Below, in pieces: positions 1 through 9,253 of a stretch of 14,848 bases of DNA. The notes beneath the pieces were generated by a model that was not told the origin of the DNA, made no database searches, and saw nothing but the letters and a program-made list of their open reading frames with translations. Position 1 is the stretch's first letter, and every line of letters starts with the position of its first letter. This DNA is from Spirogloea muscicola (taxonomy: Eukaryota; Streptophyta; Zygnematophyceae; Spirogloeales; Spirogloeaceae): assembly GCA_009602725.1 (NCBI GenBank), contig WELB01000260.1, positions 50,282 through 65,129 of the forward strand. Reading direction: 5' to 3'. The translations under genes and the position numbers were made by a program.

Positions 1-158
1 TCTGCTCGGCGCCTGGGAGGGGGGCCCTCCCGCCCTCCCTCCTCCCCCTCCCTCCCCGCCTGCCCCTTATACGCCTTACCAGCCCCTCTCCCTTCAGGCC
101 GCCGCAAACCCATTATCTAATACCAGCAGCCGCATTCCTGTGAGCCACCACACCTTCT

Positions 159-200
<42 letters not shown>

Positions 201-533
201 AAGCCGGGAGAAGCGGCGGTGGCCCCCTTGGCTCTCGGAGCTCCTCTCAGATCCTTCCAGCTTGAGCCCCTTCAGGCGCTCCGCCTCTCCCGACCGCCCT
301 CCTGGGGACTCCCGCAGCGCCAGCGCCTGCCGCAGGCCGCGTGGCGGCGAGACCCCAAACCCTGACCCCTAGACCTCGCCAGGGCTCGCCGATGCCGGGC
401 CTGGCCGTCGCGCGACGGCGTCGCCTCCTGTCCCGCCGGGCCCTGCGCCCTTGAGCGCGGCCAAGGCCGCCGGCCTTCCCAACGACGAGCCCGGCCTCCG
501 CGGCGGGCCGCGCAGCCGCCTCTGGCGGCGGCC
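1..533. promoter_or_regulatory. GC-rich upstream region and probable 5' UTR of the RRM gene
   Basis: This stretch lies before the first supportable start codon at 534. It is strongly C/G-rich, with pyrimidine-rich runs at the far left, a weak TATA-like CTTATAC near 66 and a CCG triplet array at 159-200. Open frames here on both strands read as low-complexity Arg/Gly/Pro/Ala, as expected of any GC-rich DNA, and resemble no family. I infer promoter plus 5' UTR for the RRM gene. The transcription start cannot be placed from sequence alone, and a gene on the other side of the window edge could share part of it. Confidence 0.5.
159..200. repeat. (CCG)n triplet microsatellite, about 14 units
   Basis: An uninterrupted CCG/GCC trinucleotide run is seen directly, ending just before an AAGCCGGG sequence. 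It lies about 330 bases upstream of the RRM start codon, so it is probably in the 5' UTR or core promoter. Its length is likely to vary between strains. Confidence 0.95.
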
Positions 534-671
534 ATGGCAGCCAACCCCAAGACCACGCTCTACTGTGGTACGCCTCTCCCTCTCTCCGCCTGCCCTTCTC
601 CGTCCCTCCTCCCTTTCCTCGCGCTTCTCAGGTCCCGCTCCCAGCACCTCGTGGCTGACGGTGGTGGGCCT

Positions 672-703
<32 letters not shown>

Positions 704-1770
704 CGCCGTGTCGCGCCAGGCGGCCTGGAGGAGAGCGTGAACGAGGGCTCGCTGCACGCCGCGTTCATCCCATTCGGCGACATCAAGGACGTCAACATCC
801 CTCTGGATCACGTAAGAGAGAAGGCGTGCGGTGCGCATGGCATGAAAGGGTGACCAATCCAAGTCAGTGCATTGTTCAGGCAACTCCAGTGCAAACAATA
901 ATGTAAGCACCGAATCACTGATTGAGCCTTGGAGGCCGCGCTTGGCGTCCATGGTGGCGGCCGTGTTTCTCGCAGGGCACGCAAAAGCACCGGGGGTTTG
1001 GGTTCGTGACGTTCCTGGAGAAGGAGGACGCCGCGGCGGCCATGGACAACATGGCGAACGCGGAGCTCTTTGGACGCGTCCTCACCGTGAACTACGCGCA
1101 GCCGATCAAGATCAAGGGCGGCGAGCAGGGCTGGGCCAACCAGCCAGGCAGGGCCACCACTCTCTCTCTCTCTCTCTCTCTCTCCCCACTTCCATCTCGG
1201 ACATTCTCTACTTCCACTTCCCGTGTCTCACGCTTCCGCTCTTTAGCATTTGGCATGCATGCCCATTGCTCTGCTTGTCATTCCTCCCTCCCTCCACCTC
1301 CCCACCTCCCCCAGGTCCTCTTCTAGACCTTTTCCCAGCCGTTTTGCCATTGCAATGGCCACCTCCTCTTTGGGCTTTCACCTCATCCACCTGCGGTGGC
1401 TATCCACCGTCCCCACTGAAGCTGTTGTTGCAAACCCCCAGCAGATGCCATGCACTGAGCCTGGCACTTTAGAGCTTTGTGGGTGTCATGTCTTAGTCAC
1501 TCACTTTATTGCTGAGCTGGTGCGCCCGCAGTTTGGGCGGACGCGGACACGTGGTTCGAGAAGCAGCAGCAGCAGCAGGAGGAGGCAGAGCGGCAGCGGC
1601 TGGAGGCTGAGTCGGCCGTGCGGTCTCGAGATGCTGCTTCTCGAGAGGCGAGGGAAGCCGCCAACGATTCAGATGAGGAGGACGAGGCGCCGGCTGAAGC
1701 TGGCACAGCGCAGCAGCCGCCGGACGCTATGGTGGCAGCCGAAGCTCAGGCTCTTGGCAATAGTTCCTGA
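534..1770 (+). CDS. Small RRM RNA-binding protein, cyclophilin E (PPIE) N-terminal-like, 178 aa
   Basis: Four exons join in frame: 534-567, 720-811, 976-1147 and 1532-1770. The start sits in a good context (GCCATGG) and is the first ATG of the frame. Residues about 7-86 form one RNA-recognition motif, with RNP2 LYCGGL at 9-14 and RNP1 KHRGFGFV at 46-53; [10 protein letters not shown] and LFGR match the cyclophilin E RRM closely. After the RRM comes a PVW segment also found after the PPIE RRM, then an acidic Glu/Gln/Ala tail (QQQQQEEAE) that may be a short coiled coil. PPIE itself carries a cyclophilin prolyl isomerase domain, which is absent here: the frame stops at 1768-1770. Known role of the family: spliceosome-associated RNA binding in the nucleus; its function in this protein is inferred. 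Intron 3 uses a GC donor. The gene converges on the Nudix gene. Confidence 0.88.
672..703. repeat. (GCC)n microsatellite in intron 1 of the RRM gene
   Basis: A run of about ten GCC units lies between the donor at 568 and the acceptor CAG at 717-719. Frames crossing it give poly-Ala or poly-Pro, but splicing to CGGLEESV at 720 removes it. It is intronic by the model. Confidence 0.9.
1148..1531 (+). other. GC-AG intron (intron 3 of the RRM gene)
   Basis: Exon 3 reads into ...ANQPG and the next homologous codons (VWADADTW) resume at 1532. The phase-1 junction only works if the donor is AG|GCAGGG at 1148-1149 with acceptor CCGCAG at 1526-1531. This restores PVW, a tripeptide conserved after the PPIE RRM. 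No GT near the end of exon 3 gives the right phase. GC-AG introns are a known minority class of spliceosomal introns. A sequencing difference (GT read as GC) is the alternative. Confidence 0.75.
1160..1184. repeat. (CT)n dinucleotide microsatellite
   Basis: About twelve CT units run directly after the start of the GC-AG intron, on the sense strand of the RRM gene. This is a simple repeat in an intron. Confidence 0.93.
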
Positions 1771-1785
1771 CACGGCAGTGGCCAG

Positions 1786-4700
1786 TCAGACGTTGGCAAG
1801 TGGTGCGTCCAGGTGGCCTCTGAACTGTCGCATGAGCGCGTAGAGTGCGGCGCCGCCCTCGTGACACCCCGGCATCTGCCGCGCCAGCTCTGGCAGCTTG
1901 CCCTGCCATCACACAGCACGTGGTATTCGAGTCAACAGCTACTGGCTCCGAGTCTTGCACAGAGCTCGACCTTGGGGTGTGGCCGGATGCACTGGTCAGG
2001 TCCAAGGAAATCTGCGCACCTGGCTCACCAGCCGCAGCGTCGTGGACTCGAAACCATGCTCCGCAGTCTTGTAGGCCTCGAGAGCCTCTTGACCGCTCAG
2101 CAAGCACCGCAGTGAGAAGAAGGCCGTCGGCCGCCGGTTCAGAGCTCGGGATGAGATGCCGATGAATCTCAGATCATGCTGCCAATGTGCCTTGTGCCAC
2201 CGTTAGCCGGCACTCTGCTCGCCTTAAGCTGCAGTCAAGGATTCTATCGCCGCTTGCCTGTCGGGTTCCTTTCGCATTCAGTAAAGGCTCCCAAGGCTCA
2301 GACTCTGGGACCAGACATCACACCCAGGTACTCTGTTGCAAGCAGTCACTGTGCACAAGTGGTGCCCTGCTCTGCCCATGCGTAGCGAGCAGCGATGACA
2401 TCAGCGGTGGCCACTATTGTCAAGTGAAGGCAGACAAATAAGGAGCAGCTGGAGGGGTTTGTTGATGGAGAACAATAGGCATAATAGGACAGTGATGAGG
2501 GGAAGTCAACCGGGACGGGAGGTGAAAGCTGCATAGTGGAGAATGAGGCGCACCAGAGAGCTTGGCGGCAAGCCCGTCTCCTCCACCACCTCGCGCAGGA
2601 TGCCGTCGAAAAGCTCGTCCACGATCAGATGCTGCAGTTCATCACCCTGCCCGGCCTCTGTGACGTGCCCATGGATCCCAATCTCAGAGGGCTGTGCAAG
2701 CAGAAATCACAAGAACAGGTGAAGAGTCAATCAATGGGACTGACTCAGCACCTATTGATGCCAAGCTCTTCTGCAAACTGGAACACGTGCAAAGGTGGCC
2801 ACCACATAGAAGACACACATTCTCTGACTTGCTTGACCACGAGCCACGACTGGACGAGCTAATTCACACACCTTGTCTGATAAGCCATGCAGCAAGCAAA
2901 GTGCAGGTCAATAGCAACATCGACTTGAAGGACACAGATCGCAGGCTGTCAAGCGCCTCTGACCAGCTTAGCTGCGCTCATTAGAGAAACGGCCCACACA
3001 ATTACTGCAACGCCCACCCGTTAAGCTTAAGTACCTCAGAGTGACCACCGGGAAACACGGGCGCCCCTGGGTACTCGCCAACCTTGGAGCCCCGCTGGAG
3101 GACCAGCAGGTGGCCATCGGCCAGCTCCACCACCGCGCCGTTGCCCAGGTTGCTCGCCAGGTATTGGCACTCTTCTGCAGCATCTGCATACATACAATGC
3201 AATTGCAACTTAGGTAACCCTACAGCTCAGGCATGATCTCCAGTAGCTGCCTTTTCCCCTACTCTTGGTCTTTCCCATATAGCTGCATGCTATGGCTTAT
3301 GGGAAATTGTTCTGCTCCAGTAAATTTCCAAGGCAGTTCTGAGCACACGAACGCCATGTGCAGCGACTGCTTTCATTGATTGGTTGAGTTGCTCAAGCTC
3401 ACACCAAAGTAAGCAAGCAATGGTAGAAGCCAGCCACTCCACAGGAGTCCAATGTGGACTTGCTAGTACAAGATCCTAATGCTCACCTCCCGGGTTGAGA
3501 AACTCCTCCCAGCGGTTGCTCAAGTTGGTCCCAACAAACGTCCTGTGCAAAATTGTGCAACACAGACCATTACTGCGAGAAAATCAAGGCTGCTCACTTC
3601 GGAGGACCCGGTTCTCCACAAAGTGTGAAAAAGTAGACAAGCGCATCTTGCTCATCAAGTGAGATTTGAGAACTGTAGACGAGAGGCTGCAGGGTGGCAA
3701 AGATTAGGTAAGAATATGAGGCAAACGGGCCACCCGGCATACTGATAGTCTGTGAGCCCGAGTTTGAGGCAAACGCGCGTTGGGGCATGCATGCCGTTGC
3801 CGTCTGCGCTCTGCAGCACTGTGCTCCCTGCATACTGCCCGCCTGGACACTAGAGTCAGCCTGTCGCTGTTGTAAGCAAGGTTTCATCCCTGGTTCAGTC
3901 AAACCCAACTGCATGACTCTCCCATATCAGCCTGCTTCACCAATTGCACTTTCATCATGTCTCTGTAGTACTTAATTTCTGGATTACACACCCCAAAGTC
4001 CACTTGCATACAAGGGTCACATACACTTATAATGCACAACTGTCATGAGTGACCAGAGGCTAACAAAGACAACAGGGTATTGCGTGCTCAAGCACATTAC
4101 CCGAAACTTGGTTCCATTGTAGAGGTGCGGCTGCTCCTTGCAGCGCTGGTTCCAAGTCTGCAGCAGAGTCATGGAGAAAAGCGTGTACTGATTGAGGAGG
4201 GCCTGACTGGTCAGGTAAGAAGCGGCCACAGAGAAGGGCAGGAGCAAGCTTAGAGCTCCACACCTGCGCATCAAGCGCGGAAGACATGCGACAGCCGGCA
4301 CCATCTGCTGCGCTTGGCAGTGGAAGGACATTGCTAGCCATTTCAAAGATGATAATCTGGAAGCATGTGTAATTCCTGCCATGAGCTTGTCAACTTGTGA
4401 GCTGCATAAATTGAGGGATCCAACGAAGCAATGAAGAGGTTAATTGCTCACAGGTGACACAGACCAATGCTTGATGTGCTGCTCAACAATACCTGCTCGA
4501 TGCTGAGCTCGAGCGAGGGGTCAGGATGCGGCGCGCGGTCGAACGCTGGGCTAAATTCCACTGTGACCTGACCACACAGGCACTCAACTTCCGACGCCGT
4601 CAATGTCACCAGGCGCGGGAAATGTAGAATTTATGACTTAGGGGTTTAGGGGTTAGGGTTTAGGGTTTGAGGGGTTCAGGGTTTGCGGTAACGTCGCTAG

Positions 4701-4935
4701 GCGTCGACATCAGCATTTGTCAACCAGGGGTAGTCGTCAGGAACGACTGTATTCAGGATGGATTGGTGATCTGGGTTCGAAGCTCGCCAGAGCTGCGCAA
4801 GCTTCATGCAGCCCGCAGCGAGACGAGCGCGGAGCGGCCAACCTGGTCTCGAGACAGGCCGCTCGGGCAGGCCAGCAGCAGCTGGAAGGTCCCTCGACGC
4901 ACATCCCCCATGGCCACCTCGGCCTCGCCGCTCAT
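1786..4935 (-). CDS. NUDX9: Nudix hydrolase, plant NUDX9 / animal NUDT22-like, 308 aa, nine exons
   Basis: Nine exons join without phase conflict: 4935-4843, 4567-4493, 4157-4101, 3834-3743, 3542-3487, 3183-3035, 2691-2554, 2178-2029 and 1902-1786. The 308 aa product is within a few residues of plant NUDX9 as I remember it. Family landmarks occur in order: FQLLLACPSGL (17-27), LYNGTKFR (68-75), LGLTDY and FVGTNLSNRW, GNGAVVE, FPGGHSE (168-174), REVVEETGL (207-215), RFIGIS (224-229), QMPGCH (279-284). The Nudix helix is split: GGHSE and REVVEE are separated by about 30 residues, longer than the standard Gx5Ex7REUxEE spacing but normal for this subfamily. The Glu residues E208, E211 and E212 would bind the divalent metal. 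Relatives hydrolyse nucleotide sugars (GDP-mannose for Arabidopsis NUDX9, UDP-glucose for human NUDT22); the substrate here is inferred. No signal peptide is seen, so probably cytosolic. Intron 1 holds telomere-like repeats. Confidence 0.9.
4638..4684. repeat. Interstitial telomere-like tract (degenerate TTTAGGG units) in Nudix intron 1
   Basis: About six units of TTTAGGG, TTAGGGG and near variants (one reads TTTGAGGGG, one TTCAGGG) follow one another on the + strand, so the Nudix transcript carries CCCTAAA-type repeats. The tract lies between the donor at 4842-4841 and the acceptor at 4569-4568 of intron 1. TTTAGGG is the common telomere unit of plants and many green algae. The Nudix gene continues on both sides, so this is not a chromosome end. 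Confidence 0.9.
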
Positions 4936-5180
4936 GCTCTGACGAAGCCAAGCAAGGTGCAGCTTGCAGTCCGGAAGGCACTCGGCTCACAGCCAGTGCA
5001 AACATGGGTTCTGTGCGTCTCGGATCATATCACACTCGGGCCTCAAGGCGGCCTCGGCCTTCAGCAGACTGAGCGGCAGTGGCGCATATCACGACTGTTG
5101 CCGGGGCCTGCCTGGGGCCGAGGGCTTGTGTATGATCGGTCATCACTTTCGACAATTCTTTGTGATCTTGTTCGTTCCTT

Positions 5181-5232
5181 TTGGGCTAGCCTCTCACAGC
5201 CACTGGCAGACACTGGAAGAGCTGTTTTTCTC
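5181..5232 (+). repeat. Dispersed ~50-base repeat, copy A
   Basis: This copy begins TTGGGCTAGCCTCTCACAGCC, shortened here to TTGGGCTAGCC...CACAGCC, and has GGAAGAGC 34 bases after its first base, followed by a T-rich stretch. It matches copies B, C and D at 8247-8502 in order and spacing. The left half can pair as GGCT...AGCC. It lies about 3 kb from the other copies and upstream of the Nudix gene. Confidence 0.7.
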
Positions 5233-5840
5233 TTTCTTTGTGCCCTGCGGCACTGCTCGCTGGAGGGCCATGCAAATGCTTCTGTTTGAGGAAGCAATAT
5301 GACGAGCTCGATGAGCTAAGTTGCTCATGAGCCCTCTCTCCCTTTGAAACGTTTCGGCAGAGTAGAGTTGATGGCGAGAGTCTTCGAAGCGTCCACACAC
5401 AGCTGGGAAGACTGCCATTGCGAGGGACCCAGATTAGCCATGCATTTAAATCTCACATGAGCATAAGCTTGTCTGCCCTCAAACTAACCTGCAACTGCGC
5501 CGAGTGGGCCCTCTGCAGGTTAGCCTTGTACACTTCTTATTCTTGTGTTCTTGTATACTTATTTCTTGTATCTGTAACACTTTGAATTCTTCCCAAGCAG
5601 AACCACGCATTTAAAGTGCTACCCAGTGCCAAGGCAGTGTCAGGTTTTTATTCAGGTTGTCTAACAAAATGGCTGCATGAAGTCAATGCGAAGAGGCCAA
5701 CCTACAGGGAGATTTAGGCATGAGCATGAATGTAATGCGAGGCTTGAGGCCCTCAAGACTGTCTATGTCAACGTGGGCTAGCACGTGATTTATAACTTTG
5801 GAAGCAGGCGAGACGTTGTCAAGATGAGATGCAGATGGTT

Positions 5841-5871
5841 TGTGCAGTTCACATGCATTGTGCAGTTCACA
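5841..5871. repeat. 13-bp direct repeat, two copies 18 bp apart
   Basis: TGTGCAGTTCACA occurs at 5841-5853 and again at 5859-5871. Both copies are exact. The unit is itself partly dyad-symmetric (TGTG...CACA). It sits in the AT-richer part of the spacer with no nearby gene to assign it to. Confidence 0.85.
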
Positions 5872-6509
5872 AGACCCGCTAAAACATCCAGAGTGGTGCT
5901 TGGCATCCGAGCCTGCTGCATGTCAGAGTACCTTTTCCCTGACCTTATCAAAACTTGTCAAAAGACAATCCTGGACAAGCAATCCTGTGCTAGTTTGGTC
6001 ATGTGGCGTGGTTGCCTTTATCATGCTACGGCGTACTACGTAGCTCCGATGATCGGTTGACCACAAACAACTTGACCTCACGACGAGCTGAACAACCCAA
6101 CCAGCAAATGACCTGGTTGTCGACCTCAACGAGGCAGCCAGCAGAACATGCCAAGATGACACTGCAAGATCACACGCCCCAAACAATAGCCCAGGGCAGC
6201 ACAGTACAAGCGCTCTGCCTTGGCATGACCCTCCGTAGCCGCCTAGCGGCCGAAATCTGGACTCAATGCAGAAGCCCGCAACATGCCGACATCGCAGGGT
6301 CCAAGGAAGCCGTGACACCATGATAACTTGCAGTGCAGCGACATCTATCGCAGTGAAACTGAGAGAGACGCAGGGAGGGCGGGATCAATATAAGGAGGAT
6401 GGCGAAAATGCCTGACAAGTGTCTTGAAAGGCAGCATCCGGACAGGGGATGGTAGCAAAGGGCTGCCCTCGCCGTCAGCGCGGGCGGTGCGGCAGCAAGG
6501 CGCCGCCGG

Positions 6510-7389
<880 letters not shown>

Positions 7390-7893
7390 GGCTGCGGCGC
7401 GGGCAGCGGCCCGCCCGCCCCAACCCTGCGCGCCTAAGCGCTCGCCGGCGCTGCCGCCGTCGCCGCCGCCGCCAGAGCCGTGCAGCAAGCGGTAGTTGCG
7501 CCGCTTGATCATGGTGCTGTCAGGTCCGGCTGCTCAGGCCCTGCCGCAAGGACCGCCGTCCCGAGTCCTGGCTTCTCCGCGGGCCTCGGCAGCCACTCCC
7601 ACGCCCACGCCGTCAAGGCCGCCCGGGGAGTGCTGCGATGTGGTGAGGTCTGCTGCACCAGCCTACGAAGCCGGAGCCACTTGTTGCGCTTCCGAAGTGC
7701 AGCCGCGAGTGGCGCAGGCGGCTCCAGCCTGGCTGTGTCAGAATGCACAGCAAGCCACTGTGGCGTGGCGGCCGACCTGCGCGCTCTGTGCTCCCAGGCA
7801 CTCGCGGCACGCCAGCGCGCTGGGCGCGCACTGGGCCCGGCTGATGGGCTTGCGTGGTGAAGAGCTGAAAGCGGCTGCTGATATTAAAAGAGC

Positions 7894-7910
7894 GGCTGTG
7901 AAAGCCAGCC
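7894..7910 (-). repeat. Partial, inverted copy (E) of the hairpin core of the dispersed repeat
   Basis: Read on the - strand this is GGCTGGCTTTCACAGCC, nearly identical to the hairpin core of copy D, which has one extra C in the loop. The flanking TTGGG and the GGAAGAG block at the expected distance are missing, so it is a partial copy or a chance match to a short dyad. Confidence 0.5.
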
Positions 7911-8246
7911 AGATGCATACGGGTGTTCATGACGGAGCCACAGGCTGGGCAGCCAGGGCGCTCTTAGTAACCCCGTGTCAGCAGTAGGAAGTCAGATGAG
8001 CTGAGGGGAGGAAGAGCGTGGTGCTCTGGCTCCTCAGCTCAGCTCGTTGGACGTGTGTGTGCTCGCTCGTGCGTACTAGTGACCACCTTAGCTTAGCCAG
8101 CTCATTGCCCCGTTACCAGGACTAACGTCAGACTTGTATTCTGAGAATGAGTAGAGCGCACTCGCACCCAGCTGGTTTGCTGCAGCTTTGCACTGCAGCT
8201 GCGTGCTATAACGCTGGCCGCTTGCGTAGTTCGTTCGGTGTTCTTT

Positions 8247-8298
8247 TTGGGCTGGCCAGTCGCAGCCATCACCTCTCCTGGAAGAGTCTGTTCTTCTC
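8247..8298 (+). repeat. Dispersed ~50-base repeat, copy B
   Basis: Begins TTGGGCTGGCC, has CGCAGCCA where other copies have CACAGCC, and GGAAGAG 33 bases after its first base, followed by TCTGTTCTTCTC. The GGCTG and CAGCC halves can form a short stem. Upstream flank TTCGTTC is shared with copy A. Confidence 0.75.
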
Positions 8299-8371
8299 AC
8301 TGTTGCGATCAGTCGGCCTTGCCTCGACCTTAGATCTTCGCTTTCGGCACCTTCGGACCTCGTCACTTGCT

Positions 8372-8423
8372 TTCGGGCTGGCTGTTCACAGCCCTCGCCC
8401 CCTCTGAAAGAGCCACTTTCTTC
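8372..8423 (+). repeat. Dispersed ~50-base repeat, copy C
   Basis: Begins TTCGGGCTGGC, followed by TGTTCACAGCCC and then GAAAGAG at the same 33-base distance as in B and D, then a C/T-rich stretch containing CTTTCTTCC. It has the best stem of the set, GGGCTG pairing with CAGCCC. Confidence 0.75.
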
Positions 8424-8452
8424 CGGGAGAACCTGGACTTTGACCATCCCTC

Positions 8453-8502
8453 TTGGGCTGGCCTTTCACAGCCATTGCCTCATACGGAAGAGCTTCGTCT
8501 TC
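8453..8502 (+). repeat. Dispersed ~50-base repeat, copy D
   Basis: Begins TTGGGCTGGCC, then TTTCACAGCCATTGCC, with GGAAGAGC at the same 33-base distance, then TTCGTCTTC. GGCTG can pair with CAGCC. It lies 81 bases after the start of copy C, so three copies fall within about 260 bases. Confidence 0.75.
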
Positions 8503-8551
8503 AGTCGACCAGAGCCACAGCCGCCACAGTGATCATACACTTCTCTTGAGT

Positions 8552-8589
8552 GGTCTGACTTGATTGACACGGTCTGACTTGATTGACAC
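8552..8589. repeat. Exact 19-bp tandem duplication
   Basis: The unit GGTCTGACTTGATTGACAC occurs twice head to tail with no spacer. It looks like a recent slippage or repair duplication, and follows repeat copy D by about 50 bases. Confidence 0.95.
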
Positions 8590-9253
8590 CGAAATTCAAG
8601 TCATGTCCAGCCAGACTCAGTCAAGACAGGGAGCTGCTGACTGGGCCATGGATCAGGGTGCAAGGCCTTGGACCCCGCCGCAACTCTGGAGTTAAAGAAG
8701 CTTGAGCTCCACTCTTGCCTAATCCTTTTGTCCTGAGCATCATTCCATGGACTAAAGGCCTGCATAATGCAAGGCAGAACTACTAGGCCTAAGCAATGCC
8801 CTGGCGTCTGCACTCTCGGTGCTCCCCTTCTAGAGCAGTCTCACTGCTTGGTAGGAGCTGCGCAGGCCAGCGCTTAGGCAGAGGGGGATGTTGCACGTCT
8901 GACAGTCAAGCAGGCTTGGGCTTTGGCACTTGCTCGCAGGCTCTTGGAGCAATGCCAGCTTCTGGCATCCATCATGCTCGCTTTGGCAGTCTTTGTCACT
9001 GGGCCTCACGTCTCAGCTCGGGTTGACATGTGCGCCGCACGGTGCAACATGGCTGCTGCTTGGAGCGACCAGCTTCCCCGCAGCTCAGACAGACAAGCAG
9101 CGCCAGCCCACAACCGCCTGACGAACTCACTTGCTGCCACTCGCCGACCTGCTTGAGGGCCTGGCGATGGCTTCTCAACTGGCAGCGGCGAGTCTGCTCA
9201 GTCAGCGGCGGCACAGGGCAGCGCAGCGAGCCAGGAGGGGCGGCAGCGCCGCC

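Larger units (their letters stand above)
4936..6509. other. Spacer between the Nudix start and the RPL26 stop; no supportable gene
   Basis: The left part must hold the Nudix promoter and 5' UTR, and the right end the RPL26 3' UTR. Composition falls towards 45-50% GC at about 5500-6100, unlike the GC-rich exons. Frames of 90-190 codons exist on both strands, but they are rich in Cys, Ser, Trp and His, match no family I know, and show none of the conserved blocks seen in the real genes. The region contains one copy of the dispersed ~50-base repeat (5181-5232) and a short direct repeat (5841-5871). A non-coding transcript cannot be excluded. Confidence 0.6.
7390..9253. other. Spacer upstream of RPL26 and downstream of the WD40 gene; repeats but no supportable gene
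   Basis: Positions 7390 to about 7520 are very GC-rich, with an imperfect CCG run at 7451-7473, and are the likely RPL26 5' UTR and promoter. From about 7900 the composition evens out. The region holds repeat copies B, C, D, a partial inverted copy E, and a 19-bp tandem duplication. The right end is the 3' UTR side of the WD40 gene. Frames of up to about 160 codons on both strands have no conserved blocks and unnatural composition, so I treat them as chance. Confidence 0.6.

Noticed and set aside
4638-4684. Reading the TTTAGGG tract as a chromosome end
   Set aside because: The Nudix gene continues intact on both sides, and the units are few and degenerate.
4697-4760. Peptide-like stretch VPDDYPWLTNADVDA on the - strand
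   Set aside because: It falls inside Nudix intron 1; joining exon 1 (ending SRDQ) directly to exon 2 (VTVEF) keeps phase and matches the family without it.
4773-4790. GGGTTCGAAGCTC, similar to a tRNA B box
   Set aside because: No A box at a suitable distance and no cloverleaf can be folded around it; it is in Nudix intron 1.
4717-5289. 190-codon open frame on the + strand
   Set aside because: It lies antisense to Nudix exon 1 and runs through repeat copy A; no conserved blocks, and the - strand gene explains the conservation-like signal.
5785-6060. 91-codon open frame on the + strand
   Set aside because: It lies in lower-GC DNA unlike the real exons, includes the 13-bp direct repeat, and resembles nothing known.
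5923-6321. 132-codon open frame on the - strand
   Set aside because: Cys/Ser/Leu-rich, no conserved motif, overlaps another chance frame on the opposite strand.
7496-7987. 163-codon open frame on the + strand upstream of RPL26
   Set aside because: Ala/Pro/Cys-rich composition typical of random GC-rich DNA, no family blocks, overlaps the RPL26 5' region in the opposite direction.
8147-8549. Two short + strand frames over the repeat cluster with similar peptides (FGLAS, SQPL)
   Set aside because: The similarity follows from the DNA repeat, and the copies fall in different frames with stops between them, so a protein explanation fails.
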